A stretch of 64,000 nt of DNA from Argyresthia goedartella (GCA_949825045.1 OX463809.1:7219501-7283500), one strand, 5' to 3'. Shown: positions 1 to 11,739, counted from the stretch's first letter. Notes: a model not told the origin generated them from the sequence alone. Translations and numbers: made by a program.

Positions 1-500
1 TCAAACTATTTTTATTTTACAGAAAAGAGCTATTGGAGCAATTTATAATTTAAAACGAACACTCTTTAAGAGAGCTTTTTAAAGAAATTGACATACTAAC
101 TGTAGCTAGTCAATTTATTTTCGAAAATATAATGTATGTACGCAAGAACCTTACAACATTTACCAAACTTAGCGATAGCTGCAATGTTAACCTAAGAAAC
201 AATCACAGACTGTGTGCGCCCCGATTTAGACTCGCGAAGGTTAGCAATTCTTTCAAGGGTCAGTGCATTCTGTACTATAATAAGATACCTCTGGAGATTT
301 TGAAATTGCCATTTGAGCAATTTAAAAACCATGTTAAAGCGACTTTGTCGAAAAAGGGATATTACAATGTTCGAGATTACTTAAATGACAGGACTGTATG
401 GGGTTAATCTAGCTCAACCTCGGCTCCGGCTCCAGCTTATATTGCGGCCCCCGGTTTCGGCTAATATTGCGGTGGCCGGGACTGGAGGTAACTATGAGAA
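1..500 (+). mobile_element. 3' end of a CR1/Kiri-like LINE (truncated by window edge)
   Basis: An open frame at 132-407 encodes the C-terminal tail of a non-LTR reverse transcriptase, with the YYNKIP and KKGYYNV motifs. It is nearly identical to 5530-5940, so both belong to one family. The upstream part lies outside the window. After the stop at about 405 comes a GC-richer tail that differs from the tail of the second copy. Clade assignment rests on the C-terminal motifs only. Confidence 0.75.
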
Positions 501-521
501 GTCTCGTACAAGTACTCGTTA

Positions 522-1508
522 ATGTACTGGCTGCTGCTGGCAAACTTCGAATGTCTCTGTCTTTTTATTGTTGTTAATTACCCGTACAGTCAGTACAGTA
601 CAGTATTTGAGGGAAACTCATATGCCTCCATCATCGCGCCATCTATTAAGTGTAAACCAAACTACATACAAAATATCGAAGACATCATGCAACATGAATC
701 AATTAGCGAATTAGTTACCAACACTTCCAGTCCCTTGCAAACAGAGGCCGCTACTAGTTCAAAAGCGTCTAATAATTTAGAAAATGAGATGATTAACCTC
801 TCCGTCATTATTACACCGCCGACGGCAACATCTAACGATATACCTGTTAAGCTGGACGATAGGAAATCGGGATGTTTGAGACAAAAAGTACTGATCCTTG
901 CTGATGAAGACGGAAGGGGTATGCGTCATCGACTACAAAAGTGTCTAGGACAAAACTTTTTAGTGTCAGCCATTCTGAAACCTTATGCGACCACTGAACA
1001 AATACTGAATAATTGTGAGTTTTTATGTAAGGACTTCACCAAGTCAGACTTTGTTGTGATATTGGTGGGCTCCAACGACAAAAATCAGACTAAATTGAAA
1101 TGTACTCTCAGTAATTGCTTTGAAAAACTATTACACACCAATGTATTGCTGGGTGAGGCATATAGAAATAAAAATCTAAACATAGGCATGCTAAACACTC
1201 TGTATAGAAACGTTGTCTCTGGATGCGCTCACACTTGTCTTGTAGAGGTTTTCTGCTCAGAGGACAACAGGCATAGAATACATAAATTAAATACGTGTAG
1301 AAGTTTGTGGAGAAATATAATGCATACAAAATACAACAATGAGCATTGGATGCGGAATGATTGCGGGCGTGCTGACGGAGTGATCAGTATTTCTGCCAAG
1401 AGAGTTCATGCAAACACGCAGACTGAAGTGTTGCGGACTTTTGTCTGTAATTATACTGAAGCATCCACCCAAACAGACAACATAAATCACGAGTTTTTTC
1501 GTAATTAA
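522..1508 (+). CDS. LINE ORF1-like protein with a degenerate SGNH/esterase-like fold
   Basis: This open frame of 328 codons lies upstream of the endonuclease-RT frame. Residues about 125-235 hold a segment with VLILADEDG and SDFVVILVGSNDKN, resembling the SGNH-hydrolase-like domain found in ORF1 of some CR1-group LINEs. The usual GDS nucleophile motif is not visible (ADEDGRG stands there), so catalysis is unlikely. No zinc knuckle or PHD finger is seen. The first 30 residues are hydrophobic and may not be the natural start. The frame ends about 140 bp before the endonuclease frame. Confidence 0.55.
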   Translation: MYWLLLANFECLCLFIVVNYPYSQYSTVFEGNSYASIIAPSIKCKPNYIQNIEDIMQHESISELVTNTSSPLQTEAATSSKASNNLENEMINLSVIITPPTATSNDIPVKLDDRKSGCLRQKVLILADEDGRGMRHRLQKCLGQNFLVSAILKPYATTEQILNNCEFLCKDFTKSDFVVILVGSNDKNQTKLKCTLSNCFEKLLHTNVLLGEAYRNKNLNIGMLNTLYRNVVSGCAHTCLVEVFCSEDNRHRIHKLNTCRSLWRNIMHTKYNNEHWMRNDCGRADGVISISAKRVHANTQTEVLRTFVCNYTEASTQTDNINHEFFRN

Positions 1509-1644
1509 TAAGGCCAGTGATATTAGTACTTTTAATGTTTCTACAGAAGAGTTTAAAGACTGCGAGTATGTTCTATCAAAGACACTGATTTTTCTACAAA
1601 ATGTATGTGGTATCAATACAAAAAAAGACGACTTAGAGTTATAT

Positions 1645-4461
1645 TTGGAAGAATTAGATAACAAACCACAATATTTATGTATTAATGAACATTTTTTGAA
1701 AAAAGATCAGCTTGCGTTATTTAGTTTACAAAATTATGTTGTAATTTCGGGTAACTCTAGGGTGAAGATGAGTAGGGGTGGATCTATGATATTAGGTTTA
1801 AAAGATAGGAAGACAGAAATTCTTAAATTAGGAGAATCTCTGTATAAAACGGAATATTTTGAGATATGTGGTTTTAGAGATATCGAGACAAATTTGTATG
1901 TATTTTGTGTGTATAGAAATAACCCAAAGGTAAATAATTTTGACGTTTTTATGGAATGCTTGGAAAAGTTAATGGATAGCACCTTTGGCAGAATGTGTCT
2001 CATTTGCGGTGATTTCAATGTTGATTTACTGATTGAAAATAAAAATCAAACGGAGTTCTTGAGCCTATTGAAATGCTATAATTTCAGACCTCTTTTTAGT
2101 GAAGTAACTTACGCTTGTGGGGATGCAGAATCATGCCTCGACAACATTCTAACCAACCTGCCACAAGACCACATCAAATATCAACCTGGTTCATAATGGA
2201 CTATCAGATGGACACGCTGCATTATTCTGCGAAGTGGAAGTTCGGCTGGATCAGGGAAAAGTTAAAGGGAGGGAAGATGTAATTTTTGTAGAAAATAGAT
2301 TGTTCAGCGCTCGAAACAACAACAACTTTAAACAGAGCTTAAACAATATAGACTGGAAACTTGAGGGTATTAATAGTTTCCTAACGAAACTGTATAAATG
2401 CTTCAATCAAAGTTTTAAAAAAAGAAGGAAAAAGGTTAGTTTACGAACTGAGCAAAAACTTAAATGGCTAACAAAAGGAATAAAAATATCTAGCAAAATG
2501 AAACGTGTCTTATGTTGTGCTTATAAAAATACTACTGATGACTCAGTCGTATGTTATAAAATAAAGTACCTAAGACTCTATAGAAAAATAGTAAGAACTG
2601 CAAAAAAGATGGCGATTCAATCTGACATAATCTACGCAAAAAATTCAGCAAAGTATATATGGAATGTAGTGAATAAACACCGAAGTACAAATATAAATAA
2701 TATAAGAGAAACAATTAAATTAAAAATAGAAAATATATTAATTGATGAGTCCCAACAAATAGTTGATGTTTTTTCAGAAAAATTTGATAACAGTAGTGCA
2801 CTGACTATGGGAAACACAGAACTAGCAATAAACTTTTTAGAGAGAAATGTTATAAGAACAGAAGGAGAGATGGACTGGAAAGAGGTTACCGCACTAGAAA
2901 TTGAAAGAGAGGTTAAATACATGCCAGCGAAGCGGTCATGTGGTTTGGACGATATGCCTATAAAGATAATTAAGGATAACATAGATCTATTAGCGGAACC
3001 ATTAGCTAATTTTTTTAATATGTGTGCTAAGGCCGGAATTTTCCCGGATCAACTTAAGATAGCCAAAGTATTGCCAATTTTAAAAAAAAAGGAAGCAAGA
3101 AAGACCCAAACAATTATAGACCAATATCCTTGTTACCAATTATTTCAAAAATCTTCGAAATACTCATTAAGACCAGACTTGTTAGACATTTAAATAAACA
3201 TAAAGTACTAAATAAAAGGCAATTTGGTTATCAGAAAGGAGTAAGCACAGCAGATGCCATTGATACATTGTTGGATGAAATAGTTGCCAAATTAAATGAC
3301 AAAAAGAGAGTTGCTGGTTTATTCCTTGACCTAAGCTCCGCATTTGATACAGTGGATCATAACTTACTATTGAAAAAATTAGACTTCTATGGGGTAAGGG
3401 GCAAATCGTTGACACTATTGAAGTCATATTTGCAAAACCGGTTTCAGTTCATACAGATGAAAAATGTGACAGAAAGATGTGAGAAAACCTATCAGTCTAA
3501 AAGAGTGAAGATAACAAGAGGCGTTCCACAAGGTTCTATTTTGGGCCCTGTTCTGTTTATAACTTTTATTAATGATCTCATAAATTTTATTGATAATTCT
3601 GCGCCTGAGGTAGAACTTGTTATTTTTGCAGATGACACAAACGCTATAGCTGCGGCAGATAGCAATGACGAACTTAGTTCCATAGTTAATGCCACTCTTT
3701 CACTGTTCTTCAATTGGTTTACAAATAATAATCTCCAACTTAACTCCTCCAAAACAGGGGCAATTCTCTTTAAGACTACAGCGAAAAATAAAGAGACTAT
3801 AGATATATATCTTAATGGTGCACAAATTTCACTAGTAGATGAAGTAAAGTTCCTGGGTGTGCATATAGACTCACTGCTTAACTGGAAATGTGAATTAAAA
3901 GCTATAGAAGGCTTTATTAGTTCAGCTTGCTATGCCCTTAGAAGTCTACGCGATGAACTTACAAAAGATCAGTTGAAGACTGTATACTATGCACTTGTGG
4001 AATCTAAACTTAGGTACAGCATTAAATGGTGGGGGAACAGCTACCAATATAACATAAAAACAGCTTTCACGATTCAGAAAAGGGCAATTAGGATAATAGT
4101 ACGAGCACCACATTGGGAATCCTGTAAGCCTCACTTTGCAGAACTAGCAATATTGACAGTCCCTAGCCTGTACATATTCATAATACTATGCGACTTGAAG
4201 AAACGTCTTTACAATATAGAATCGGAAGCTGAACGAAAAGTACGTCTTAGCTCAAGAAGAAAAGACCTCGAACAGAAATTATGTCCTCGCCTTAACATTG
4301 TGCAGCATAGTGCCCGCTATCAGGCAGTTAAATTGTTTAATAGGCTACCAATAGAGTTAAAATTAACCACTAATTATAATAAATTTGAAACGCAGTTGAG
4401 GTACTTTCTATTGGAAAAGGGTTATTACTCACTAAACGAGTTCACGGATGATCAAAATTGA
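1645..4461 (+). pseudogene. LINE ORF2: endonuclease plus reverse transcriptase, frameshifted
   Basis: The apurinic-like endonuclease occupies 1645 to about 2300 (GDFNVD motif; C-terminal LSDGHAALF in place of the usual SDH). The reading frame shifts near 2175. A linker follows at 2234-3100. A second shift falls near the A-run at 3080-3110, after which the reverse transcriptase continues to 4461. RT motifs are PISLLPIISK, a FLDLSSAFDTVDH palm motif, GVPQGSILGP and the catalytic FADDT. The C-terminus ends in KGYYSLNEF, matching CR1/Kiri-type elements. Two single-base indels separate it from an intact frame. Confidence 0.85.
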
Positions 4462-4627
4462 TTAATATTGATTATTTTGTTGTAAAAGTGTTTGTTTGAC
4501 TGAACTTTATTGCTATAACATTTAGAATAGAATATTATAGTTAGTAAATTATTATTATTAGAGTAAGATTTTATTATTTTCAACACAATGTATATTGTAC
4601 AGAAATAAACTAAACTGAAACTGAAAC

Positions 4628-6785
4628 TACGTAGGCTACACCAGTATGAAAGTAAGAGGCACCATGACGTAATGCACCTACATCTACACAGTACGTAGGC
4701 CACACCAGTATGTAAGGAAGAGACACCATGACGTAATGCACCTACATATGCACAGTACGTAGGCCACACCAGTATGTAAGGAAGAGACACCATGACGTAA
4801 TGCACCTACATATGCACAGTACGTAGGCCACACCAGTATGTAAGTAAGAGGCACCATGACGTAATGCACCTACATATGCACAGTACGTAGGCCACACCAG
4901 TATGTAAGGAAGAGACACCATGACGTAATGCACCTACATCTACACAGTACGTAGGCCACACCAGTATGGTATTCAAAAGGCAGAAGTCAACGGCGTTAAA
5001 TCTGATGGATCGGGGGTAAAAATTGGCGTTACACAAGGTTCCATATTAGGCCCTTTCTTATTCCTGGTATATATTAACGATCTGCCTTTTATGGTGGAGA
5101 AATTGACTAACATAGTGTTGTTTGCTGATGATACTTCACTGGTCTTCAAAATTTAAAGACAAAAAGAAGATTTTGATGATGTCAATAACCTTGCATTGGT
5201 TCACAGTTAACAATTTATTGTTAAATGCTGGTAAAACCAAATGTATCAAATTCTCACTTCCAAATGTCAGGCAAGTTGGGACCAGTTTAGTGTTGGACAG
5301 CAATACGTTAGAATTAGTAAATGACACGAAGTTTCTTGGAATAACCATTGGTAACAAATTGCAGTGGGGACCCCACATAGAAAAATTGGCTGGTAAATTA
5401 AGTTCTGCGGCTTACGCTGTTAGGAACATCAGACGAAACACGGATGTGGCTACATCTAGGCTAGTATATTTTAGTTACTTTCATATTGTCATGTCCTATG
5501 GTATCTTGTTGTGGGGGAAAGCAGCGGATATTCAAACTATTTTTATTTTACAAAAAAGAGCTATTCGAGAAATTTATAATTTAAAACGCACAGACTCCTT
5601 AAGACAGCTTTTTAAAGAAATTGACATACTAACTGTAGCTAGTCAATTTATTTTCGAAAATATAATGTATGTACGCAAGAACCTTATAAAATTTCCTAAA
5701 CTTAGCGATAGCTGTAATGTTAACCTAAGAAATAATCACAGACTACTTGCGCCCCGGTTTAGACTCGCGAAGGTTAGCAATTCTTTCAAGGGTCAATGCA
5801 TTCTCTACTACAACAAGATACCTCTGGAGATCTTGAAATTGCCATTTGAGCAATTTATAATCCATGTTAAAGCGACTTTGTCGAAAAAGGGATATTACAA
5901 TGTTCAAGATTACTTAAATGATGGGTCTCTATGGGGTTAATCTGGCTCAACACAGACCTTGCTGTTAATAATTTTGTAATTATTTATTCCTGCTTATTAA
6001 TTATGATAATAACTAAATATTATATTTTGTATTAGTTAAGCATAAGCAATTTTTAAAAAGAGATCTAAAAATCAATCTGTGGGAGTTTCTACGCCCTGCT
6101 TCTCCCACAGTGGTCCAATGTAGAGAATGGCAAAAAATGACGATTGCTAAGTATATGTAAATATCTACAGTAATAAAGACATTTGGAATTTGGTAAGGAA
6201 GAGACACCATGACGTAATGCACCTACATATGCACAGTAAGTAGGCCACACCAGTATATAAGGAAGACACACCATGACGTAATGCACCTACATCTACACAG
6301 TACGTAGGCCACACCAGTATGTAAGGAAGAGACACCATGACGTAATGCACCTACATATGCACAGTACGTAGGCCACACCAGTATTTAAGTAAGAGGCACC
6401 ATGACGTAATGCATCTACATCTGCATAGTACGTAGGCTACACCAGTATGTAAGTAAGAGGCACCATGTCGTAATGCTCATTCATCTTCATAGTACTTAGG
6501 CTACACCCAATATGTACGGTAAGGAACAACATGATGTAATGTACCTATATATGCACAGTACATAGGCAACACCAGTAAATAAGTAAGAGGCACCATGATG
6601 TAATGCATCTACATCTGCACAGTAAGCAGACTACACCAGTATGTACATAAGAACCAACATGACGTAATGCACCTACATCTTCACAGTACGTAGGCAACAC
6701 CAGTACTAAGTAAGAGGCACCTTTTCGTACTGCACCTACATCTCTATATACGTAGACTAGGGCTCAAATATTTGTTTTTCACTTT
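4628..6785. repeat. 64-bp minisatellite, split by a LINE insertion
   Basis: Units start with GTACGTAGGCCACACCAGTA at 4691, 4755, 4819, 4883 and 4947, exactly 64 bp apart, and resume at 6193 after a LINE insertion. Units after about 6400 are increasingly diverged. Each unit contains TACGTA and ATGACGTAATGC, the latter including a CRE/ATF-like TGACGTAA. Open frames on the minus strand across the array are a by-product of the repeat, not genes. Confidence 0.9.
4968..6192 (+). mobile_element. 5'-truncated CR1/Kiri-like LINE inserted in the minisatellite
   Basis: The minisatellite unit is interrupted between CCAGTAT (ending 4967) and GTAAGGAAGAG (starting 6193). The insert begins inside the RT palm domain ([16 protein letters not shown] at 5035-5140), shifts frame near 5155, and continues as an open frame 5122-5940 to the GYYNV C-terminus. 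A 3' UTR of about 250 bp ends in CATTTGGAATTTG. It is the same family as 1-407. Confidence 0.85.
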
Positions 6786-6823
6786 CACTCTCACTGCACT
6801 AGTATGTAAATAAGAGGCACCAT

Positions 6824-7056
6824 GACGTAATGCACCTACACCTTCGTAGTAAGTAAGCTACACTGTTGTATGTAATGTACCTACACCTTCGTAGTAAGTA
6901 AGCTACACTGTTATATGTAATGTACCTACACCTTCGTAGTAAGTAAGCTACACTGTTATATGTAATGTACCTACACCTTCGTAGTAAGTAAGCTACACTG
7001 TTATATGTAATGTACCTACACCTTCGTAGTAAGTAAGCTACACTGTTATATGTAAT
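6824..7056. repeat. 45-bp minisatellite (about 5 copies)
   Basis: AGCTACACTGTTATATGTAA recurs at 6901, 6946 and 6991, and an equivalent unit lies at 7036: period 45 bp with almost no divergence. The array grows out of the end of the degenerate 64-bp array. Because 45 is divisible by 3, the minus strand stays open across it; this is not evidence for a protein. Confidence 0.9.
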
Positions 7057-7059
7057 GGC

Positions 7060-8405
7060 GAGGGCTACGAACACTACGGGCTCTGGCACAACTGCCGGTT
7101 ACTTACCAGGCATGTTGTCGGCTATGTATGTAACAATGTCCTGAATTGGTCTTACATACGTAAGTGGGCTACGGAATTATGTATATTTTTTCTCTCAGTG
7201 TGTGGTGCGAAATACAAAGCTGTGGAAAAGTGGAGAAAAAACACGAATCACCTCAAGGCAAGCCGGTGAGCCACGCGGCTTATTAATGACCTACAATAAA
7301 ATAAAATGATGAAGAAAATATTATAAAGATATGATTAAAAGGCGTAGTTATTAGTAATAACTTATTACCAGGGATCGAAATAGGTAGAGCTAATGTACCT
7401 AAAGTTTGTGGAACAGAGACGAAAAGTGGAGACTTCCTTAGAAGTATATATTTTTGTCCCGGTTTTGGGACATCGTTTGAATGTATTAAAATTAACGCCG
7501 TAAAGGTGCTAGGCCTGCCTGAGCTTATAGATACCAATAAATGTACGTAGATACTTAGAGTTACAAGTTAGTTATTTTTTCTGTTTATGTTACGTTTCTT
7601 AATTTCAATTCAATTTAATTCAGTAATTAATTATATATTTGAAAATGGTTTTTCTAAACCGATAAAGACAAAAAAGTATTTTTTACAGAGAAAAAAAAAT
7701 ATTAAAATAAAAAAAAACCGGAATGGAATTCAATTATTTCACTGTAAATTAATAAGATAATTTAATTATAAAAACCAATCTTAGCACCATAACGGTATGC
7801 ATTTTAATACATTTAAACTATGTCCCAAACAAATAAAAAATAAGAAAGTCCACTTTTCACCTCTGTCTACGCCAAATATAAAATTACCATTTTATCTAAA
7901 ATTTAAGTATTGCTACACTCATTACACATTCATTAAGCATTCAAACAATTACTCTTCTTCCCACATCCTTAGCAATCCGCAACGCTCTCCTCAAGAAGAA
8001 ACCCAAGAACTCTAGTTTCGGTAATATTGTGTAATAAAAACCATTACAAAACCGAGCACCGGTGCAGTGAAGTGTGTGAACTTGTGAATTGGGCACTCAA
8101 AACTCTCTTTACTGGGCAGAAGACCAGCGCCAGTAAGCTCCCCAACCTGTGTTCCACGAACTTTAGGTACATTAGCTCTAACTATTCCGACCACTGCTTA
8201 TTACATTAGTAAACAGGCGTTTTTATTTTCTAAATACAAAACATATCAGTCTTGCATAACAAGAGTATAACAAGGATAACAAGAGTATCCTTCATTAGAA
8301 TAATAATATTAGGAATCATAGCATTATATTCTGATTATACACAGAGTAAACACTATCTATAAAAAGCTCTCTAAAAAAACAATAACAAACAAAAAATATG
8401 AATTA
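7060..8405. other. No gene seen; one short inverted repeat
   Basis: This AT-rich stretch has no convincing coding region. About 30 bp around 7385-7420 (AGAGCTAATGTACCTAAAG) reappears in inverted orientation around 8150-8180 (CTTTAGGTACATTAGCTCT), suggesting the decayed ends of a roughly 800-bp non-autonomous transposon. Confidence 0.4.
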
Positions 8406-8407
8406 CA

Positions 8408-8815
8408 GCCGCGTCCTAGAAAAAACAGTTTGTTGCCCGTGGTCCCTGTATCTGATATAACGCCACCAAATTGAAAATACCGACCTTTTGTATATCTAAC
8501 ATGCGTTTCCCCAGATTGGGTGGCAGAGGCACAACTTCACATTTATACATCAACTTCATGTTTTTTATAGGTATCACTATTTTTATCAAGTGTCACTATT
8601 TTTGACATCTGTCACTGATTTTGACATCTGTCACTCATTTTGAAATCTGTCACTACTTATTAGCCATCGGAGAAAACGCATGTTAGATATACATGTCGGT
8701 CTTTTCATTTTGATAGGGTTACATCAGATAGAGGGACTACAAACGGCAAGAAACGGAAAAACCACATAATATTTTACTTCTTCGTTAGTTTTAGGACGCA
8801 ACTGTATATCTAATA
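8408..8815. mobile_element. Foldback MITE with imperfect terminal inverted repeats
   Basis: The left arm reads from GCGTCCTAG through CCGACCTTTTG to CTAACATGCGTTT. The right arm is its imperfect inverse (AACGCATGTTAGATATAC through CCGACATG-like sequence to AGGACGC). Arms are about 100 bp. The interior at about 8580-8655 holds four diverged 21-bp direct repeats built on TGACATCTGTCACT. There is no coding capacity. Confidence 0.65.
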
Positions 8816-9104
8816 GAAAACACAACAACAAATGAAGCAATAACAGACACAGCCGCTAACACAAGTATAAAAAGTCTAGTAATTAAAGCAATTAGAAAAT
8901 CAGTAAACTAGGAGGTAATTAATTGTTAAGAAAATGCAGTAATAAACGTACACATGCATAGATTTTAAGATATTACAAAAATGTTGTTCCTTACAGAGGC
9001 GCAGTGCGAGTGGCGAATGTGAAAATATGTGTATGTGATGTGTGCTAGGTACAAAAAGCATTACTGTATATATACAGATAAGGCAGACACGTAGTCAAGA
9101 CAAG

Positions 9105-9415
9105 CAAAAAATAAATATAGTTTAAAACTAAAAAACACGCTTTTAAAGCACTTCGAACTAAAAAGTTAAAAATAATTTTTAATATAAACTTAAAACAATA
9201 ATGAATAAAAAATACTTTTATTATTGTGAAACAAAAAGCGTCGGGCGCTCGATGTACGAAAGATATGGAACAAAGCGCCCGACGCTTTTTTTTTCACAAT
9301 AGTATTTTTTATTCATTATTGTTTTAAGGTTATATTAAAAATTATTTTTAACTTTTTAGTTCGAAGTGCTTTAAAAGCGTGTTTTTTAGTTTTTTTTAAC
9401 TATATTTATTTTTCA
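9105..9415. repeat. Long near-perfect inverted repeat (hairpin), arms about 145 bp
   Basis: The left arm 9105-9249 and right arm 9274-9415 are almost exact reverse complements, separated by a 24-nt loop. The inner 20 bp are GC-rich (AAGCGTCGGGCGCT / AGCGCCCGACGCTT), while the outer arms are AT-rich. No open frame is present. It may be a foldback element or a recent palindrome; an assembly foldback is the alternative. Confidence 0.9.
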
Positions 9416-9419
9416 TTTT

Positions 9420-11095
9420 TTAGTTCGAGGTTAGTTCGATTCACTTGCTCTCACACAGAGGTTGTGTGAGAAATTAATTAATCCTGGCGATCCTAATCAG
9501 GATTATGAGATAAACTTATGAAATTATTACATTGTCGCTGATTCTTGATAAGTGTACAAAGTTTAAATTGAATCTGTCCGTTTAAAGTGGGTCAAATTTG
9601 AGTCCAAAGGAGTTACATACAAACAAACAAACAAACAAACATACAGGTGAAGCTAATAAAACCGTGATAATGATATTCACTCGCGCATTATTTTTCGCTT
9701 TTCAGTCCAAAAACGTGCTAAATGTTAAAAAAAAAAATTCTATTAATATACATCTGTAGCGAACCGGTTGAGGTTTTGCCTCACAAGCAAAATTCTTGTT
9801 GTAAGTGGAGGGGGTAACCTTGCGCGTATCAAAATGTGTGAAATTTAACAAAATTCGACTACTGCACTGCAGGACACGAAACATAGATGTGTCATTCCAC
9901 AGCCGACGGCAACAGGTACATACTGCTGTCTCGTTCACTCGCTAGGTAAATGTTTATATTAAATATACAATATATATACAACACTCGCTGTCTCGCTCAC
10001 ATACGAATGGTATGGCTCACATACAAAAAAAAATGTTGCTTAATCTCGTGAAATTGTAAATAATGTATAAAACTATTTTAGAAAAGAAGCTAATTTATTG
10101 AAAAAAGAAGAAAGTAAATATCATCAACAGGGTTTGTGAAGAAACCGGAGTTTCGAGAAGCAGCGTGTTAAAATTTTTGAAGGAAAACGACAAGCTTTCA
10201 GTTCAGATGTTATTAATGTTCAAATTCATGTCGCTTCTGCATAATACATTTCTTAGGTCTACCTGTTAGTAATGTCATCTTGGCAGGTGCTATGCATTGC
10301 GTTTATGATACTTCAAATTGAATGCTACCTAAAAGAAATCGCGGTAATGTATTTCGTGTCATTTACGTCTCCGGATTTATGCCCGGTTCCTATATTTAAC
10401 GGATCGTCATCCGTAAAAGTAACTGTCCGTTTTTCCCTAACCAACTACGAGTCATTAATACCGTTCCACAATTTACTTTCTGTACCTTTTACCTACGGAC
10501 GTCCGTTGGTCATAGATGTCATTGAAATACCGACGCGCCCTCTTCACTCAGAGATGTGCGTTTCGTTATATGCAGGATTGAAATTTGTAATAAGATAAAG
10601 TTCAAGCCGATACAAATTAGATTTACATACGAATTGATCTTAGAGTTCTCTAAACTTATGATGTTTATTAGAGCTACACGAACGCAAGCATCTTCGTGAC
10701 ATATTTTTTTCCTTATCAAACTTAATAGAATGCATAGAATACATAACAAGGACGGAACGTTCATCGCGCGAAAAAGACATTTGACTCGACATTGACATCC
10801 ATCAATTGAAATAAGTATACATATATCCTGCAAAAAGTTTGAGTCTTCTTCTAGTCGACAAATTCTTCAAAAAATACAAAGTGTATAATACATTTCAAAC
10901 CACCAGGTTTGAAATGTATATTACGCCGGTGAGTACCTATCATCTTCCCATTTGATTTATCTACAAATTTGTCTGCCGCCTAGTAGGCATGCAACGTTTT
11001 TGCCTCGGTACCTAAATCTTCATTCAGGGCTAAGACTCAGGGATATTTCTGTCGGTTCTTTCGTTCTAGTCGCTCCCTCATGGCTGAGGATCGTG
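9420..11095. other. Intergenic: microsatellite, small hairpin, no clear gene
   Basis: A (CAAA)n tract at about 9625-9645 looks like the 3' end of a decayed retroelement. A hairpin with 13-bp arms (ACATTTCAAACC / GGTTTGAAATGT) lies at 10888-10918. The open frame 10272-10598 matches no family I recognise and is not called as a gene. The terminal RabGAP exon should lie at or below this region but was not found. Confidence 0.4.
10118..10200 (+). pseudogene. Possible transposase helix-turn-helix fragment
   Basis: One frame reads RVCEETGVSRSSVLKFLKEN, which resembles the second helix-turn-helix of Tc1/mariner-type or related transposases. Flanking sequence has stops and no catalytic domain follows. 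It is a short relic at best. Confidence 0.3.
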
Positions 11096-11099
11096 ACCG

Positions 11100-11270
11100 T
11101 CATGGTTGTTGGTACGAGGCTTGTTCAGTGATCTCCCATTTGTTCTGTCCTGGGCATTGAGCTAATGGTCCTGGGCTGCATGTTTTGCCTATTATCTTCT
11201 GCTGAGTCAGTCTCACTGGAGTTCGATATAATTCGAACACTTCTCTGTCACTATCTGATGAACTGGACAT
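11100..11270 (-). CDS. Unrecognised 56-codon open frame
   Basis: The minus strand reads an ATG at 11270 followed by a Ser/Asp-rich start (MSSSSDSDREVFELYRTP) and a stop at 11100-11102. I do not recognise the family. It could be the first exon of a transposon-encoded or host gene, since such acidic serine-rich N-termini are common in both. No downstream partner was identified. Confidence 0.25.
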   Translation of the reverse strand: MSSSSDSDREVFELYRTPVRLTQQKIIGKTCSPGPLAQCPGQNKWEITEQASYQQP

Positions 11271-11739
11271 TTTAAATTCAAAATTACAGCGAAAACAGTG
11301 AAATATAAAATTTAACCGACCGAAATTGAGGGGTAACCAAGTGACATTACGAATAGTTATCTGGAAAGTCTACTGACGTTTAAAATATTTATAGGAACGC
11401 AACCAAGTGACATCTCCATACAATACGCTTACGCTCCGTTGCCGGTAACCCTCCCATCCGTTAGTAGCCAGCCGTCGGTTGGTTGCATAACGAGACGTTT
11501 GTTATAGGAACGGTTTTAGCTTACGCCTCGTAGAATTAACTACCATTCGTAACTAAAACGGATAGTTTTTGAAATATAGGAACCGGGCATTAGGCGATGA
11601 TATCCGAGAAAAACCGAATCTTTCACTGATTTTAATCGTATTGTACGAGAGATTGTCCCTTAATCGAGCGTCGTACAACAACATTGAAGTCGGAACTCGG
11701 CGACAGGTCGCGCGTGCGGTCGCTGGGCGCGTCTCTTAC

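Larger units (their letters stand above)
501..4627 (+). mobile_element. CR1/Kiri-like LINE, nearly full length, decayed
   Basis: ORF1-like, endonuclease and reverse-transcriptase regions follow one another on the plus strand. A 3' UTR ends in short CTGAAA repeats at about 4610-4627, directly against the 64-bp minisatellite. The same 3' UTR recurs alone at 36986-37165. The 5' boundary is uncertain because another LINE tail lies just upstream. Two frameshifts in ORF2 make it inactive. Confidence 0.8.

Noticed and set aside
4452..5036. Overlapping minus-strand open frames with repeating [20 protein letters not shown]
   Set aside because: They are readings of the 64-bp minisatellite; the frame changes every unit because 64 is not divisible by 3, and no start, splice or partner supports a gene.
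6799..7089. 96-codon minus-strand frame with YNSVAYLLRRCRYIT repeats
   Set aside because: A 45-bp tandem repeat is open in all units by arithmetic alone.
11100..11270. Candidate terminal RabGAP1 exon
   Set aside because: It begins with its own ATG, has no acceptor in the required phase, and its sequence does not resemble the RabGAP1 C-terminus.
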